Assembly (NCBI GenBank): GCA_030158115.1
Contig: JAOATK010000005.1
Location: 1 to 64,000 of the forward strand
Source of the DNA: Legionella sp.
GTDB lineage: Bacteria; Pseudomonadota; Gammaproteobacteria; Legionellales; Legionellaceae
DNA length: 64,000 nt
Direction of reading: 5' to 3'
Shown: positions 37,878-46,582 of the stretch, one piece after another
Layout: each line of letters begins with the position of its first letter
Position numbering within the stretch: the first letter of the stretch is position 1
Notes under the pieces: model-generated
Databases searched by the model: none
Told to the model about the DNA's origin: nothing
Seen by the model: the letters and a program-made list of their open reading frames with translations, nothing else
Position numbers and translations under genes: made by a program

Positions 37878-38011
37878 AGTTGTTTTTATTCGAGTTATTT
37901 AGAGTCTGTATAGAAATATAGTTGAATTTTGGCCCCTTTAGCAAGCAACATCAGACTTTCTTAAGATTTTATTGCTATATTCATAGTAACTCATATGAAT
38001 TATTGGGGTGA

Positions 38012-39247
38012 ATGATGGGAGTAGATAAAAAGGAGCTTGAAGTGCCTAAAAAGCAAGCTCGTGAGCGATTAGAACAAATGTTGCTTCCTATAGAATATAC
38101 TAGGCCAGAACTTGTTAAGCCCGCGTTTAAAAAAATTCCATTTTTATCACGCCTCATTAAAAGCGCAGCCGCAACAAATAATGCGGCAAAGCAATTAAGT
38201 GCCTTGAATAATTCGACCCCATCCGCTTTGGCTAGTAGTATGCAGTTTGGCGGTCTTTCCTTAGCTATTTTAGATTTTTTTCTCGTGCCTATTGATTATC
38301 TTTCCGCTTATATTTCAGGCCAAAAGATACCCATTAATTTAAATAATAATGCTAGATGGGCATATGCTGGTGTGGGTTTTGGTCTTGGTTTAAGCGCCTT
38401 GCTTGTTCCGGGTGCGGCACCAATTATTGGTTTAGTAGGCGCAGGTCTTTCTTTAGGGGTTGGCTCCTTTTTATTAGGTAAGACACTTTACGAGCGTTAT
38501 CAGTTAAGTAGACAAATAAAAGCAATAAAGAGAGATATTATAGCTGCTGACAAGGAAATGGAAGAGATAAAGACACAAGCAGGGAACTTGTTGGCACAAA
38601 CACCTGGCTTGTTAGAACAATCGTCTCAATCAATAGATTTATTAGAAAATGAGTATATTGAAAAAAAAACCAGCTTAATTTCCTTAAAAACAAAAGAATA
38701 CGAATTAGAGCAAGCAATAAAAAGTTTAGGGACCATGCACGTTTTAGATAGGGGTTTAGGTGCTGTTTTTGCTGGACTTGCTGTCGTTGGCACCGTCGTA
38801 GCGATATTCTTTCCTCCTATAGGCTTGGGTATTTTAGCAGCTGTTTCTGCCGCAAGTATTACCTATTTAGCGGGTCGTTTGCTCACCCCGCTTATTGTTT
38901 CTGCGAAGAATTGGTTCTTAAATAAATTGACACCAGCGGTGGTGACTAATAATACGCAAGAGAAGGTTTTGGCTTCTAAAACTGAGAATTCTGAAAGCAT
39001 GACTACAGCTCCGACTCCGGTGCTGCAGGAGGAGAGAAATAGTAAACCTGCTTTTAGTACAACCCGTGCTCGCTCTAATTCAGCGCCACAAAAGCATGAC
39101 AAGCCTCTTTTGACTCTAGATGAAGAAGTTCGCCCTAGATCTCATTCAACGCCTCTTAATAAAGAGGCGTTAAAAAAAATAGAGCAGGAGAAGCCTTCGT
39201 TCAATCGCTCTCCCGAGAGTGATTCAAACAGAGCCCATCCGCAATAA
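38012..39247 (+). CDS. hypothetical protein with two hydrophobic regions and a coiled coil
   Basis: I do not recognise this 411-residue protein. It has a hydrophobic region at about 70-155 (with the Gly-rich runs GVGFGLGLS and GLVGAGLSLGVGS), a charged helical/coiled-coil stretch at about 160-245, a second hydrophobic region at about 250-290, and a Ser/Pro/Arg-rich tail with the motif SRS/RARSNSAP and many Glu residues. The plan (hairpin, coil, hairpin, polar tail) is like many Dot/Icm effectors. It is transcribed alone. A type IV secretion role is a guess based on shape. Confidence 0.6.
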   Translation: MMGVDKKELEVPKKQARERLEQMLLPIEYTRPELVKPAFKKIPFLSRLIKSAAATNNAAKQLSALNNSTPSALASSMQFGGLSLAILDFFLVPIDYLSAYISGQKIPINLNNNARWAYAGVGFGLGLSALLVPGAAPIIGLVGAGLSLGVGSFLLGKTLYERYQLSRQIKAIKRDIIAADKEMEEIKTQAGNLLAQTPGLLEQSSQSIDLLENEYIEKKTSLISLKTKEYELEQAIKSLGTMHVLDRGLGAVFAGLAVVGTVVAIFFPPIGLGILAAVSAASITYLAGRLLTPLIVSAKNWFLNKLTPAVVTNNTQEKVLASKTENSESMTTAPTPVLQEERNSKPAFSTTRARSNSAPQKHDKPLLTLDEEVRPRSHSTPLNKEALKKIEQEKPSFNRSPESDSNRAHPQ

Positions 39248-39322
39248 TTTAAAGTACGTCCATTGCAAAAAATAATAAATTCCTTTAACGTAAAAAAAAA
39301 GACCCTCTAAGAAGGAAAGCAC

Positions 39323-40759
39323 ATGTTGAACTTACTTCGTGAGCAACCTCGTGCATTTCACATGATTTTTTTATTAGAGTTATGGGAGCGGTTTGGTTTT
39401 TATACTGTTCAAGGGATTTTCGCCTTATTTTTCATCCGCTATTTAGGCTATAGCGAAATCGCCACTTACTACATCTTTGGCGCCTATTCTGCCTTGGTCT
39501 ACGGCATGATCGTCATTGGCGGCTACCTAGGCGATAAAATTTTAGGTACAAAGCGAACTATCGTGCTGGGCTTAATCGTCTTAGCCGGCGGTTATTTTTC
39601 TTTAGCAATCACAGATAAAGAACATGTATTTTTTGCATTAGGTTTGATTTGTGTAGGCAACGGCTTATTTAAAGCCAATCCCTCTAACTTACTAGCCAAA
39701 TCGTATAAACCCAATGACCCTCGTTTACATAGTGGATTTACCCTTTATTACATGGCTATTAATTTAGGCAGCATGATTGCCTTATTTTTAGGCCCTTCAG
39801 TAGCCAGTCGTTATGGCTACTCCTATGCGTACATGATGAGTGGTATTGGAATATTAATAAGTTTAGCCAATTACTGGCTGCAAAGAAAATCCATTGCTAA
39901 AATTAATACAGCAGCTGATAAGTATCCTATTTCACTATTCCAATGGCTGCTCGTACTTCTTGGGATTATCTTATTAACCATTTGTTCCGCCTATTTGTTA
40001 CAACACGTTTATTTTGCGAAAAACTTACTATGGGTTATTACGATGATAGTCCTTCTTTATTATGCCCACATCGCAAAAAAAGAAAGCAAGGACCTGATGA
40101 TTCGTATGATTGTGGCGATTGCATTAATGTTTGAAGCGATAGTTTTTTTCACTTTATATCAGCAAATGCCAACGTCTTTGAATGTCTTCGCGGTTAATAA
40201 TGTGATTCCAACTGTCTTAGGGGTCACTATTGATGCGCAAAGTTTTCAAGCACTCAATCCCATCTGGATTGTTTTGATGAGTCCGGTGTTAGCTTATTTT
40301 TATAATCAGCTAAATCACAAAGGAGTGTTATTCTCAATCCCCTATAAATTTGCCCTAGGCATGACCTTGTGTGGGTTTAGTTTTTTATTACTTTATTTTT
40401 CCCGTTATTTCTACACCGGCGAAGGCATGGTCTCTTCTGGGTGGTTAATTATTAGTTATTTATTTCAAAGCCTGGGTGAATTATTAGTCTCTGCTTTAGG
40501 TGTAGCCATGGTTGCTGAGCTCGTGCCCGCTCAAATCGCAGGCTTTGTCATGGGAATGTGGTTTTTAAGCTCAGCCCTAGCTGGATTTTCTGGAGCATGG
40601 GTTGCCTCCTATACCGCATTACCTGAGCAAATTAAGCCAGGCATTGAGTCACTGATGGTTTATACAGGCGTATTTGGTTTCATAGGTGTAGTGACCTTGA
40701 GCATAGCAGGGCTCATGTGGCTGCTTTCCCCACGCCTAAGCCGTTATATAGCCCAATAA
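39323..40759 (+). CDS. POT/PTR2 family proton-dependent peptide transporter
   Basis: The 478-residue protein has about 14 membrane segments. The ExxER motif is visible as LELWERFGFYTVQGI in the first segment, followed by GGYLGDKILGTKR, and the family sequence FTLYYMAINLGS in the middle of the N-terminal half. POT proteins import di- and tripeptides with protons. Legionella feeds on amino acids and peptides, so it fits the lifestyle. It has GAAGGAAAG upstream of the ATG. A single gene. Confidence 0.9.
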   Translation: MLNLLREQPRAFHMIFLLELWERFGFYTVQGIFALFFIRYLGYSEIATYYIFGAYSALVYGMIVIGGYLGDKILGTKRTIVLGLIVLAGGYFSLAITDKEHVFFALGLICVGNGLFKANPSNLLAKSYKPNDPRLHSGFTLYYMAINLGSMIALFLGPSVASRYGYSYAYMMSGIGILISLANYWLQRKSIAKINTAADKYPISLFQWLLVLLGIILLTICSAYLLQHVYFAKNLLWVITMIVLLYYAHIAKKESKDLMIRMIVAIALMFEAIVFFTLYQQMPTSLNVFAVNNVIPTVLGVTIDAQSFQALNPIWIVLMSPVLAYFYNQLNHKGVLFSIPYKFALGMTLCGFSFLLLYFSRYFYTGEGMVSSGWLIISYLFQSLGELLVSALGVAMVAELVPAQIAGFVMGMWFLSSALAGFSGAWVASYTALPEQIKPGIESLMVYTGVFGFIGVVTLSIAGLMWLLSPRLSRYIAQ

Positions 40760-40763
40760 TAAA

Positions 40764-40870
40764 AGCCTAGATGAAGCAAAGTGAAATCCGGGAAGCCCAC
40801 CTTACAACAGCTATAAAGCCGCCTCACACGAGCTCCTGGATCAGGCACTTAACTTATGATCCAGGTTACG
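40764..40870 (+). repeat. dispersed palindromic element, long form (copy B)
   Basis: AGCCTAGATGAAGCAAAGTG then AAATCCGGGAAGCCCA at one end, and AGCTCCTGGATCAGGC at the other, matching the minus-strand copy at 11851-11943. It lies in the gap between the POT gene and the small lipoprotein gene and reaches to within 10 bases of the lipoprotein stop. Confidence 0.7.
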
Positions 40871-40879
40871 TTATAAAAA

Positions 40880-41137
40880 CTACCGGTGCCAACCACCATG
40901 ACGACCAGCATAACCCCAGCCCCCATGATGCCCCCAGGCTCCTCTATTACCATACCAGCCTGCTCCGCGATAACCACCCCAACCTCTATTATAATAACCG
41001 CCACCGCCCCAGCCATAACTGGCATAAGTTGGAGTGTATCCGCCATAATAATAAGTACTAGGGGTTGAGGTAACATAGCAGCTACTTAAAAAAAGGGTAG
41101 GTGCAAGTACCGTCATTCCAATGATTACATTTTTCAT
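40880..41137 (-). CDS. small Gly/Tyr-rich lipoprotein
   Basis: The 85-residue protein has a lipoprotein signal (MKNVIIGMTVLAPTLFLSSC, lipobox LSSC, lipidated Cys20) and then a low-complexity Gly, Tyr, Trp and His-rich chain (GWGGGGYYNRGWGGYRG). It probably sits in the periplasm or at the outer membrane. The start at 41137 is chosen over 41197 because GGAAG lies just upstream and it gives a proper signal. Function is not known. Confidence 0.65.
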   Translation of the reverse strand: MKNVIIGMTVLAPTLFLSSCYVTSTPSTYYYGGYTPTYASYGWGGGGYYNRGWGGYRGAGWYGNRGAWGHHGGWGYAGRHGGWHR

Positions 41138-41302
41138 ATCCACTTCCTTCTTCCATGATTGTATTTTAATTATACTATATGAATTGTTGTTTATCAAAAA
41201 ATCAGATTAATTAATATGATTTTGCCTAAACCATGAGCATTTTGAAGGGTTTTATTGTATGATATCGAATTAAAAATAAATTAGAGAATAGGTAAAAGAG
41301 CG

Positions 41303-42508
41303 ATGAACATCAGTATTAGCAAACGCTCTCAAGAATTAATAGACAACTATTGGGCAACTACTATCCCCAAGTCTCCTGCTGCAAACAACATCACGCTGGA
41401 AGAGTTACTGTTTTTTTTAAGTGAGCCAATATCAGCGGATAAACCTGCCAAAGACAATCAACTACCCCTGATGACCTTGCGCGCCGAGCTCCTACATGAT
41501 TTATGTAGCAAGCTAGAAGGCAATACCATCAAACCAGTTAAATTAGAAGAAAAAAAGAGCAAGTTAAAGCTAATATTCTTTACTCTAGCGGGTATTCTTG
41601 TGGCTGCCTGTGAAGGTTTTGATAGTGTCGTGACAATCATGGGGATTTTTTCTGTATCTCCATTATTAATACTTGGATTTGCTCTGGCGTTTTCTTTTTT
41701 GTCCATCATGGCTTATCGCAGTTTGGATTTAATTAAGCTTTCCAATAGGTTGGGCATAAAATTCAATGATACACACCAATTATTAGACGCTTATTTGCAA
41801 CAACTCGATGAAATTAAAAACATAAGAAAGAAAATAACCCGCTACAATCTGTCAAATTGTTCTCTTGAGGAGCTAAAAGATTATGAACAGATGATAGCAG
41901 CGCTAAAACAATCTCTTGAAAGATTAGCCAAGACTGGTGAGCAGTTCGATGCTGTGCTTAATAGCGCGCAAATGAAAGCGATTAAATTAATCCTCTCCTC
42001 AGTGACCGCCGCACTCTTTTTTGGCGGAAGTTTTTGCGCAGGGCAAACAGTTGCTATTTTTATCTTTAGTTTTTTTATGACAGCGATTACACCCGCTTCT
42101 TTACCGGTATTACTTTTTAGCACCCTTGTAGGTTTAGCAGCATTTAGTCTTTATTGGCATGTTGAATTCCCTGGATTAAAAAAATTAGTAACCAGTTGGT
42201 TTGGTTTAGATAGGGATAAAATCGACAAGCTTTGCAATCAAGATTTATTAGATAAAGAAAAGCAAAAATTAGAGCAACTACACGAAAGGATTGTGGGCGT
42301 GTCTGAATTAAAAGAACAGATACCCTTACACCAACAAAAAATAGATCTTTCCAAGGAAAAAAAACCCACACCATCACCTACATTAATAGGAGAAAATATT
42401 TATTCCTTTATGAAACCCGCACTTCAAACCCTGATTACAGATAACGAATCAAATACCCCAGCCCGAACAGTAGGTTGGGTCGCGACCCAACATCAAGGCC
42501 AGACTTGA
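41303..42508 (+). CDS. hypothetical membrane/coiled-coil protein whose C terminus runs into a repeat
   Basis: I do not recognise this 401-residue protein. It has two hydrophobic pairs (about 86-137 and 227-292) flanking a helical coiled-coil stretch (about 150-220), and a charged C-terminal part. The last 12 residues (VGWVATQHQGQT) and the stop are read through the palindromic element at 42470-42542. It has the same plan as the protein at 38012. It may be a secreted effector, but no direct signal shows this. Confidence 0.55.
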   Translation: MNISISKRSQELIDNYWATTIPKSPAANNITLEELLFFLSEPISADKPAKDNQLPLMTLRAELLHDLCSKLEGNTIKPVKLEEKKSKLKLIFFTLAGILVAACEGFDSVVTIMGIFSVSPLLILGFALAFSFLSIMAYRSLDLIKLSNRLGIKFNDTHQLLDAYLQQLDEIKNIRKKITRYNLSNCSLEELKDYEQMIAALKQSLERLAKTGEQFDAVLNSAQMKAIKLILSSVTAALFFGGSFCAGQTVAIFIFSFFMTAITPASLPVLLFSTLVGLAAFSLYWHVEFPGLKKLVTSWFGLDRDKIDKLCNQDLLDKEKQKLEQLHERIVGVSELKEQIPLHQQKIDLSKEKKPTPSPTLIGENIYSFMKPALQTLITDNESNTPARTVGWVATQHQGQT

Positions 42509-42542
42509 CTCAGGAGTACTGTTGGGTCACGACCCAACCTAC
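42470..42542. repeat. palindromic element, GTAGGTTGGG type
   Basis: GTAGGTTGGGTCGCGACCCA opens it and CACGACCCAACCTAC closes it. Each end is itself a near-perfect palindrome, GTTGGGTCGCGACCCAAC. It begins inside the reading frame of the preceding gene. Confidence 0.9.
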
Positions 42543-42614
42543 GCAATTCATGGCAACACGTTGTTCCTAGCGAGCATACTCTTTATCAAAATATTTTTTG
42601 ATCAAAAACCTTTG

Positions 42615-42643
42615 TTGACAACAATTTTTCATTAATGCATTAT
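42615..42643 (+). promoter_or_regulatory. candidate sigma-70 promoter for the beta-barrel protein
   Basis: A perfect TTGACA (42615-42620), 17 bases, then CATTAT (42638-42643, 4 of 6). It lies 72 bases before the GTG start at 42715. An A+T hairpin (ATCAAAA..TTTTGAT) is at 42585-42602. Confidence 0.45.
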
Positions 42644-42714
42644 GCCTTACTAAAGTTGATATCTTGTTAAATATACATGGAATATTTGCTCAGCTGGTGA
42701 ACAAGGAGAGTTAA

Positions 42715-43800
42715 GTGAAACAGTGTAATAAAATGAATCTAAGCACAGCAGTACTATTTGCCTTGGCAGGTTTTACGGCTACCTCCGAAGTGCTTGCTGC
42801 AACTACAAAGCAGAATGTCTCAGTTGCCAAACAACCCCTCACATCATTACACCGTCCTGCTCCTAGCACTAAATTAACAGCAGAACAAGAAAAAAGAATA
42901 TCGCAACTTCTGGAAAAGATACAATCACTGTTCCTATCTCGAACCTTGCCACCTGAAATAACGGCCTCTGCTGTATACGACGCGTTTAATTTTAACTCAA
43001 CAAAAAACGGGCTTTTTAGCAAATATGACGGCCATACCAACACAGAAACTTTAGGTGGTAATAATTTTTCGTTTAAGGGTTTTTACGCAGGCTTTAGTGC
43101 GGCATCGATACAAACTAAAATTCATTCGATATCACAATTAAGCACCTCATTAAACCAAAATAACGACACCAACATTAATAACGCGCTACTGAATCTGCAC
43201 GTCATGCGTATGCTGTCAAAAAGCTTTGGAATAGACTTATTAGGCGGATATGGCAATAGTACTTTTAAAATTGATAGCACCCAAAGCTTCCCCACAACAA
43301 CCACCGCCAGCATTACCGGCAATGGCAGTTTGACGGGTAACAACGCTTACATTGGTGCACGACTAATGTATACTCGTCCTTTTAATGATTGGATGTTAAG
43401 AGCTGATCTGGCTTATGTTTATAACAATTTTTTCCAGTCAAGTTATCTTATTAATTTCAACAATGGTACAAGCCAACCTACATCAGCCCTAACGACTCGA
43501 ATTGGCCTATTAACTGAGAATGTGCGGGTATATTACAATAAAAAGCCCAATGCGCAACCTTTTATTGCAGCAGGGCTAATCCAAGTAGTTAACCGAACCT
43601 ACAGCAATCCAGCTATCACTGCTTCTACCTCGGCCTCATTACCTCAGCTTGTGCTAGGTAGAAATGGGTTTCTTGTGGGTGCAGGTTTAAATTATGCCTA
43701 CAAACAATTACGCTTGACTCCTTATTATCAATACTCCGAACGTGGTTCTTTATTTCATGATAATTTGGGTGCTTTACAGCTTTCTTTTGTATGCTCTTAA
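42715..43800 (+). CDS. outer membrane beta-barrel protein
   Basis: The 361-residue protein has a Sec signal (to about residue 29, ATSEVLAA), a 90-residue polar N-terminal part and then alternating beta strands typical of an outer-membrane barrel: FKGFYAGFSAAS, GNNAYIGARLMYT, LRADLAYVY, PFIAAGL and LRLTPYYQYSERG at the end, before a last LQLSFVCS strand. The GTG start has AAGGAG six bases upstream. The role is unknown; it could be an adhesin or a small transporter. It ends with Cys-Ser instead of an aromatic residue. Confidence 0.7.
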   Translation: MKQCNKMNLSTAVLFALAGFTATSEVLAATTKQNVSVAKQPLTSLHRPAPSTKLTAEQEKRISQLLEKIQSLFLSRTLPPEITASAVYDAFNFNSTKNGLFSKYDGHTNTETLGGNNFSFKGFYAGFSAASIQTKIHSISQLSTSLNQNNDTNINNALLNLHVMRMLSKSFGIDLLGGYGNSTFKIDSTQSFPTTTTASITGNGSLTGNNAYIGARLMYTRPFNDWMLRADLAYVYNNFFQSSYLINFNNGTSQPTSALTTRIGLLTENVRVYYNKKPNAQPFIAAGLIQVVNRTYSNPAITASTSASLPQLVLGRNGFLVGAGLNYAYKQLRLTPYYQYSERGSLFHDNLGALQLSFVCS

Positions 43801-43811
43801 TTTAAACCGGC

Positions 43812-44555
43812 ATGAAAGAGACCTATTTAACGCGACAAGGAGCGATGTTGCAAACTGACAGTGCATGCAGCTTACTAGACCAAAATTGGATGAAGCCTGA
43901 TCTCATCGAGCAAGCATTCCAATGGTTACGCAAGCAACGCCGTTTTTATAGCATTCATGATGCAACATGGACCTTATCGCTCCATTGGCCGCGCATCAAA
44001 GCGCTATTGCTAGACGCATGGCGAAAAGGCCAACATCAATTTTCCCCCATGAAACGACACCGTTTACCAACAGGCAGCGTCGCTGTGTTTGAAGCAGAGG
44101 ATTCGCTTCTTTTAAGAAAAATAGTAAAAACAACGCATGCATTAATGAAACAATTACAACTGACTTTACACCCAGATAAAACATTTATCGGAAAAGTCGA
44201 AAAAGGATTTTCATTTTCAGGTTATCAAATAACCAATAAGACACTCACCATTAACCAAGAAACCATTAAAAAACATCGAACGAAATTGCAGCAGCGTTAC
44301 GCGCAAGGGGCCTCAAAAAAGGATCTCGCTGATTACGTTCACCGCTTTACGCGCTGGTGTCGGGCCGGCATGAGTGGTGCTCCTTTATGGGACGAAGAGA
44401 AGATACGTTCGCTTAATAACAATAATTTAGATTGGATAAATACACAAAATAGTGCGTCTGTGCAAAAAGCAATAAACGCTGGTGAAGTGATTATCGTAGG
44501 TACTCAAAATCAAATACATAAGCAGAGTTCCTTAATGATCAAGTGTGAAACTTGA
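43812..44555 (+). pseudogene. reverse transcriptase remnant with the catalytic palm missing
   Basis: The 247-residue open frame has the N-terminal and the C-terminal parts of a group-II-type or related reverse transcriptase. The first is AFQWLRKQRRFYSIHDATW and RLPTGSVAVFEAEDSLLLRK. The second is LTLHPDKTFIGKVEKGFSFSG, then KKHRTKLQQRYAQGAS and RFTRWCRAGMSG. The part between, which carries the YxDD or FMDD catalytic motif (some 150 residues in complete enzymes), is absent, so no polymerase activity is expected. It sits 11 bases downstream of the beta-barrel gene, has no good ribosome site, and is probably a decayed element. No intron or retron RNA was seen. Confidence 0.7.
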
Positions 44556-44653
44556 TCACATAGCGATTATACAAGAGGTACAAAAAAGTAAAATTGTTAC
44601 CAAGTTAATGAATGTAAATATTTTCTTAATCGTAATTATTCAGGAGAAACACA

Positions 44654-45328
44654 ATGCCTTACTATTTGCTAACCTCGCTATCCGCGGGCTGCTATCGTAC
44701 GATTGTTACATATCTCTCATGTCGCAATAGTGTGTCCCTGATATCATGTTTACTCTTTGTGGCCGTACTGGGTCATGTTTCTGAACTTCAAGCAGAGGCA
44801 TCGTCAGAACCGAGGTATTCAGTGAATAAGATGATGGTGGACTCACTACTCCACACAACTCCAACTGATATTGAATCACAAGTACAAATAATCACACTGA
44901 TTGTTCCTCAACTTGCATCCCTACCTGCTCCTGATGCAACCACTGCCACCCTGATAGGCTCTATCTATCATGACGTCAAACCATATTTTCAACATAACCA
45001 AGATGCGTTACAAAATTTGATATCCAGCTTAACCGCAACGTTCACCGGAGGTATAACTTGCAATGCGTCAAAGTGCGAGATCTCGTCAGGTCAATTAAGT
45101 CTCTACTTAACTACATGGTCTGCTCTTGCATCGTGTACTGTGGCGACAGGGTGCATGGATGTCTTTATTAAAGACATTACAGCACTGTCCGATCTCACTA
45201 CCTGGGGTAAATCTGCCGAATCAATCGCCGCATACTGGGACCATATCAATTCTGTAATCTTGCAAGAGCAATATGCTAATCCGGGGGTGTTGAGCTTGTC
45301 TTGCGTGACCTGCACCCCTTTTCCTTAA
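44654..45328 (+). CDS. secreted hypothetical protein
   Basis: The 224-residue protein has an N-terminal hydrophobic signal region (about 20-45, ending near LQAEA). The mature part is rich in Ser, Thr and Ala and holds several Cys residues (TCNASKCE, ASCTVATGC, and SCVTCTPFP at the end) that could form disulfides. CAGGAGAAACAC precedes the ATG at good spacing. I do not recognise the family. It is followed 31 bases later by another small secreted protein gene, so both may be one unit. Confidence 0.5.
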   Translation: MPYYLLTSLSAGCYRTIVTYLSCRNSVSLISCLLFVAVLGHVSELQAEASSEPRYSVNKMMVDSLLHTTPTDIESQVQIITLIVPQLASLPAPDATTATLIGSIYHDVKPYFQHNQDALQNLISSLTATFTGGITCNASKCEISSGQLSLYLTTWSALASCTVATGCMDVFIKDITALSDLTTWGKSAESIAAYWDHINSVILQEQYANPGVLSLSCVTCTPFP

Positions 45329-45359
45329 TATGAACTTGTCAACCTAACTGGAGGATCGA

Positions 45360-45788
45360 ATGAATATGCTATTGTCGCGGTCGGGAATTCATCACTATTG
45401 TCTTCTCTTAATCTGTTTAATTTTATCAAACGTCGCTAATTCTGCTTTGAAGGTGGAAATAATAAACCGTCGTATCTCCCAATCTCAATCCATGTCGACT
45501 TCCCCTTTACCTAGCTGTTTTATCATAGCCTTCGGTATTGATGCTACTCTGAGGGTGACCAATACTGGACGTGGGAATCTATCCAATATCCAACCTCTTA
45601 TAAACCCTGTGTATACTAACAATGTTACTGTCTCGAATACTTGCCCTGCTACATTAGGTGCCAGTGCCTCGTGTGACATAACCTTAGTCCACACTGGTGT
45701 TTATGGAGGGCCACTGACTTGCGAAGTCAATCACGTGATTGCTACACCGAATGCTGATGTAATTTTTAACATGGCTGTATCAGGGTAA
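45360..45788 (+). CDS. small secreted hypothetical protein
   Basis: The 142-residue protein has a signal peptide (about 1-28, cut near VANSA) and a mature part with Ser/Thr and beta-rich character and Cys residues (PSCF, SNTCPATLG, SCDI, LTCEVN). ACTGGAGGATCG gives a ribosome site. It resembles short immunoglobulin-like or anchor-type domains but no family is recognised. It lies just downstream of the 224-residue secreted protein. Confidence 0.5.
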   Translation: MNMLLSRSGIHHYCLLLICLILSNVANSALKVEIINRRISQSQSMSTSPLPSCFIIAFGIDATLRVTNTGRGNLSNIQPLINPVYTNNVTVSNTCPATLGASASCDITLVHTGVYGGPLTCEVNHVIATPNADVIFNMAVSG

Positions 45789-45843
45789 ACATCTAGGGGC
45801 AGAAAATCAAGACCAATTATGCATTCTGTCCCCTACTCGAATC

Positions 45844-45860
45844 GCCCCGCATCGTGGGGC
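45844..45860 (+). terminator. possible rho-independent terminator
   Basis: GCCCCGC ATC GTGGGGC is a seven-base stem (one G-T pair) around a three-base loop, followed by AGGCATGCTTTTT. It lies 56 bases after the small secreted protein stop. Confidence 0.4.
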
Positions 45861-45913
45861 AGGCATGCTTTTTGCTAACAGCTCATCGGAGAACAACGAT
45901 TAGTAACTCTCTG

Positions 45914-46117
45914 TCAATATTCCCAGCTAGCCCATTTGGTTTTCTTTACCAAGTTACGAGGCTTAGGGGTAACTCTTGTTTTTTGCAGCCGTAGAAGGGC
46001 TGGCTTGTTTTTGCGTGTGATTAATTTTTTTGTCTGTTTCGTGGCGTGTATCTTATTGAGTTGAGGTGCTTTTAAAATATGGATTGACGAAAAAGTAATA
46101 TCGATTAATTTTGCCAT
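45914..46117 (-). CDS. possible small basic protein
   Basis: A 67-residue frame that begins MAKLIDITFSS and is rich in Lys, Arg and Pro (KKLITRKNKPALLRLQKTR). No clear ribosome site is seen. It lies in the 476-base stretch between the small secreted protein gene and mntA; apart from it and the hairpin at 45844, nothing else is recognised there. It may be chance. Confidence 0.25.
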   Translation of the reverse strand: MAKLIDITFSSIHILKAPQLNKIHATKQTKKLITRKNKPALLRLQKTRVTPKPRNLVKKTKWASWEY

Positions 46118-46264
46118 GATGGAAGTACGAGGTGAGTCCCGCATGGCAAGAGTACTACGGATAGAGAATCCAGGGGCGTTGTGTCGTATTACCTCACGAG
46201 AGAGGGTCAGGGAAACGTTTACTTACACTTTAGTATTCTAACCTACCCTGTGATTTTGGCCACA

Positions 46265-46582
46265 TCAGAGTGAACTGTAAAATATCACTCCATTGTCCTT
46301 GATATGCTGAAGTAATGCGTGATTATCGATTTTATGTTTTAGAGATAAATCTATTTTCCAAGGTAAAAGCAAGTCGTCAAGGTCATTTTCAATTTTTAAT
46401 AATTGGGTTAGGTTGAGTGTTTCTTCTTCGATACAAAGATCAATGTCTGAATTGAATCGGTTATTACCTTTGGCTCTTGAACCGTATAATAAGACTTTTT
46501 TTATTTCACTATATTTGGCAAATACCGCACGTATTTTTTTTAAGGCATCGTCAGGAAGCCCAAAGTTATTATTTGCAGTCAT
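46265..46582 (-). CDS. mntA: MntA-type nucleotidyltransferase antitoxin
   Basis: The 105-residue minimal nucleotidyltransferase has the exact motif GSX10DXD (Gly34, Ser35, Asp46, Asp48) and a third acidic residue in WKIDLS (Asp78). In the HepT-MntA system, MntA blocks the HEPN ribonuclease by adding AMP units to its Tyr. Its start overlaps the hepT stop by four bases on the minus strand, so hepT is read first. The key residues are all present, so it is probably active. Confidence 0.88.
   Translation of the reverse strand: MTANNNFGLPDDALKKIRAVFAKYSEIKKVLLYGSRAKGNNRFNSDIDLCIEEETLNLTQLLKIENDLDDLLLPWKIDLSLKHKIDNHALLQHIKDNGVIFYSSL

Noticed and set aside
40771..41061. 96-residue + strand frame over the small lipoprotein gene
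   Set aside because: Antisense to a lipoprotein with a clear signal and ribosome site, and read partly through the repeat.
43812..44555. Diversity-generating retroelement or retron
   Set aside because: No template/variable repeat pair or structured RNA is seen nearby, and the palm domain of the RT is missing.
44545..44730. 61-residue open frame overlapping the RT remnant and the secreted protein
   Set aside because: It spans the ribosome site and start of the gene at 44654 and shows no coding character; judged a chance frame.
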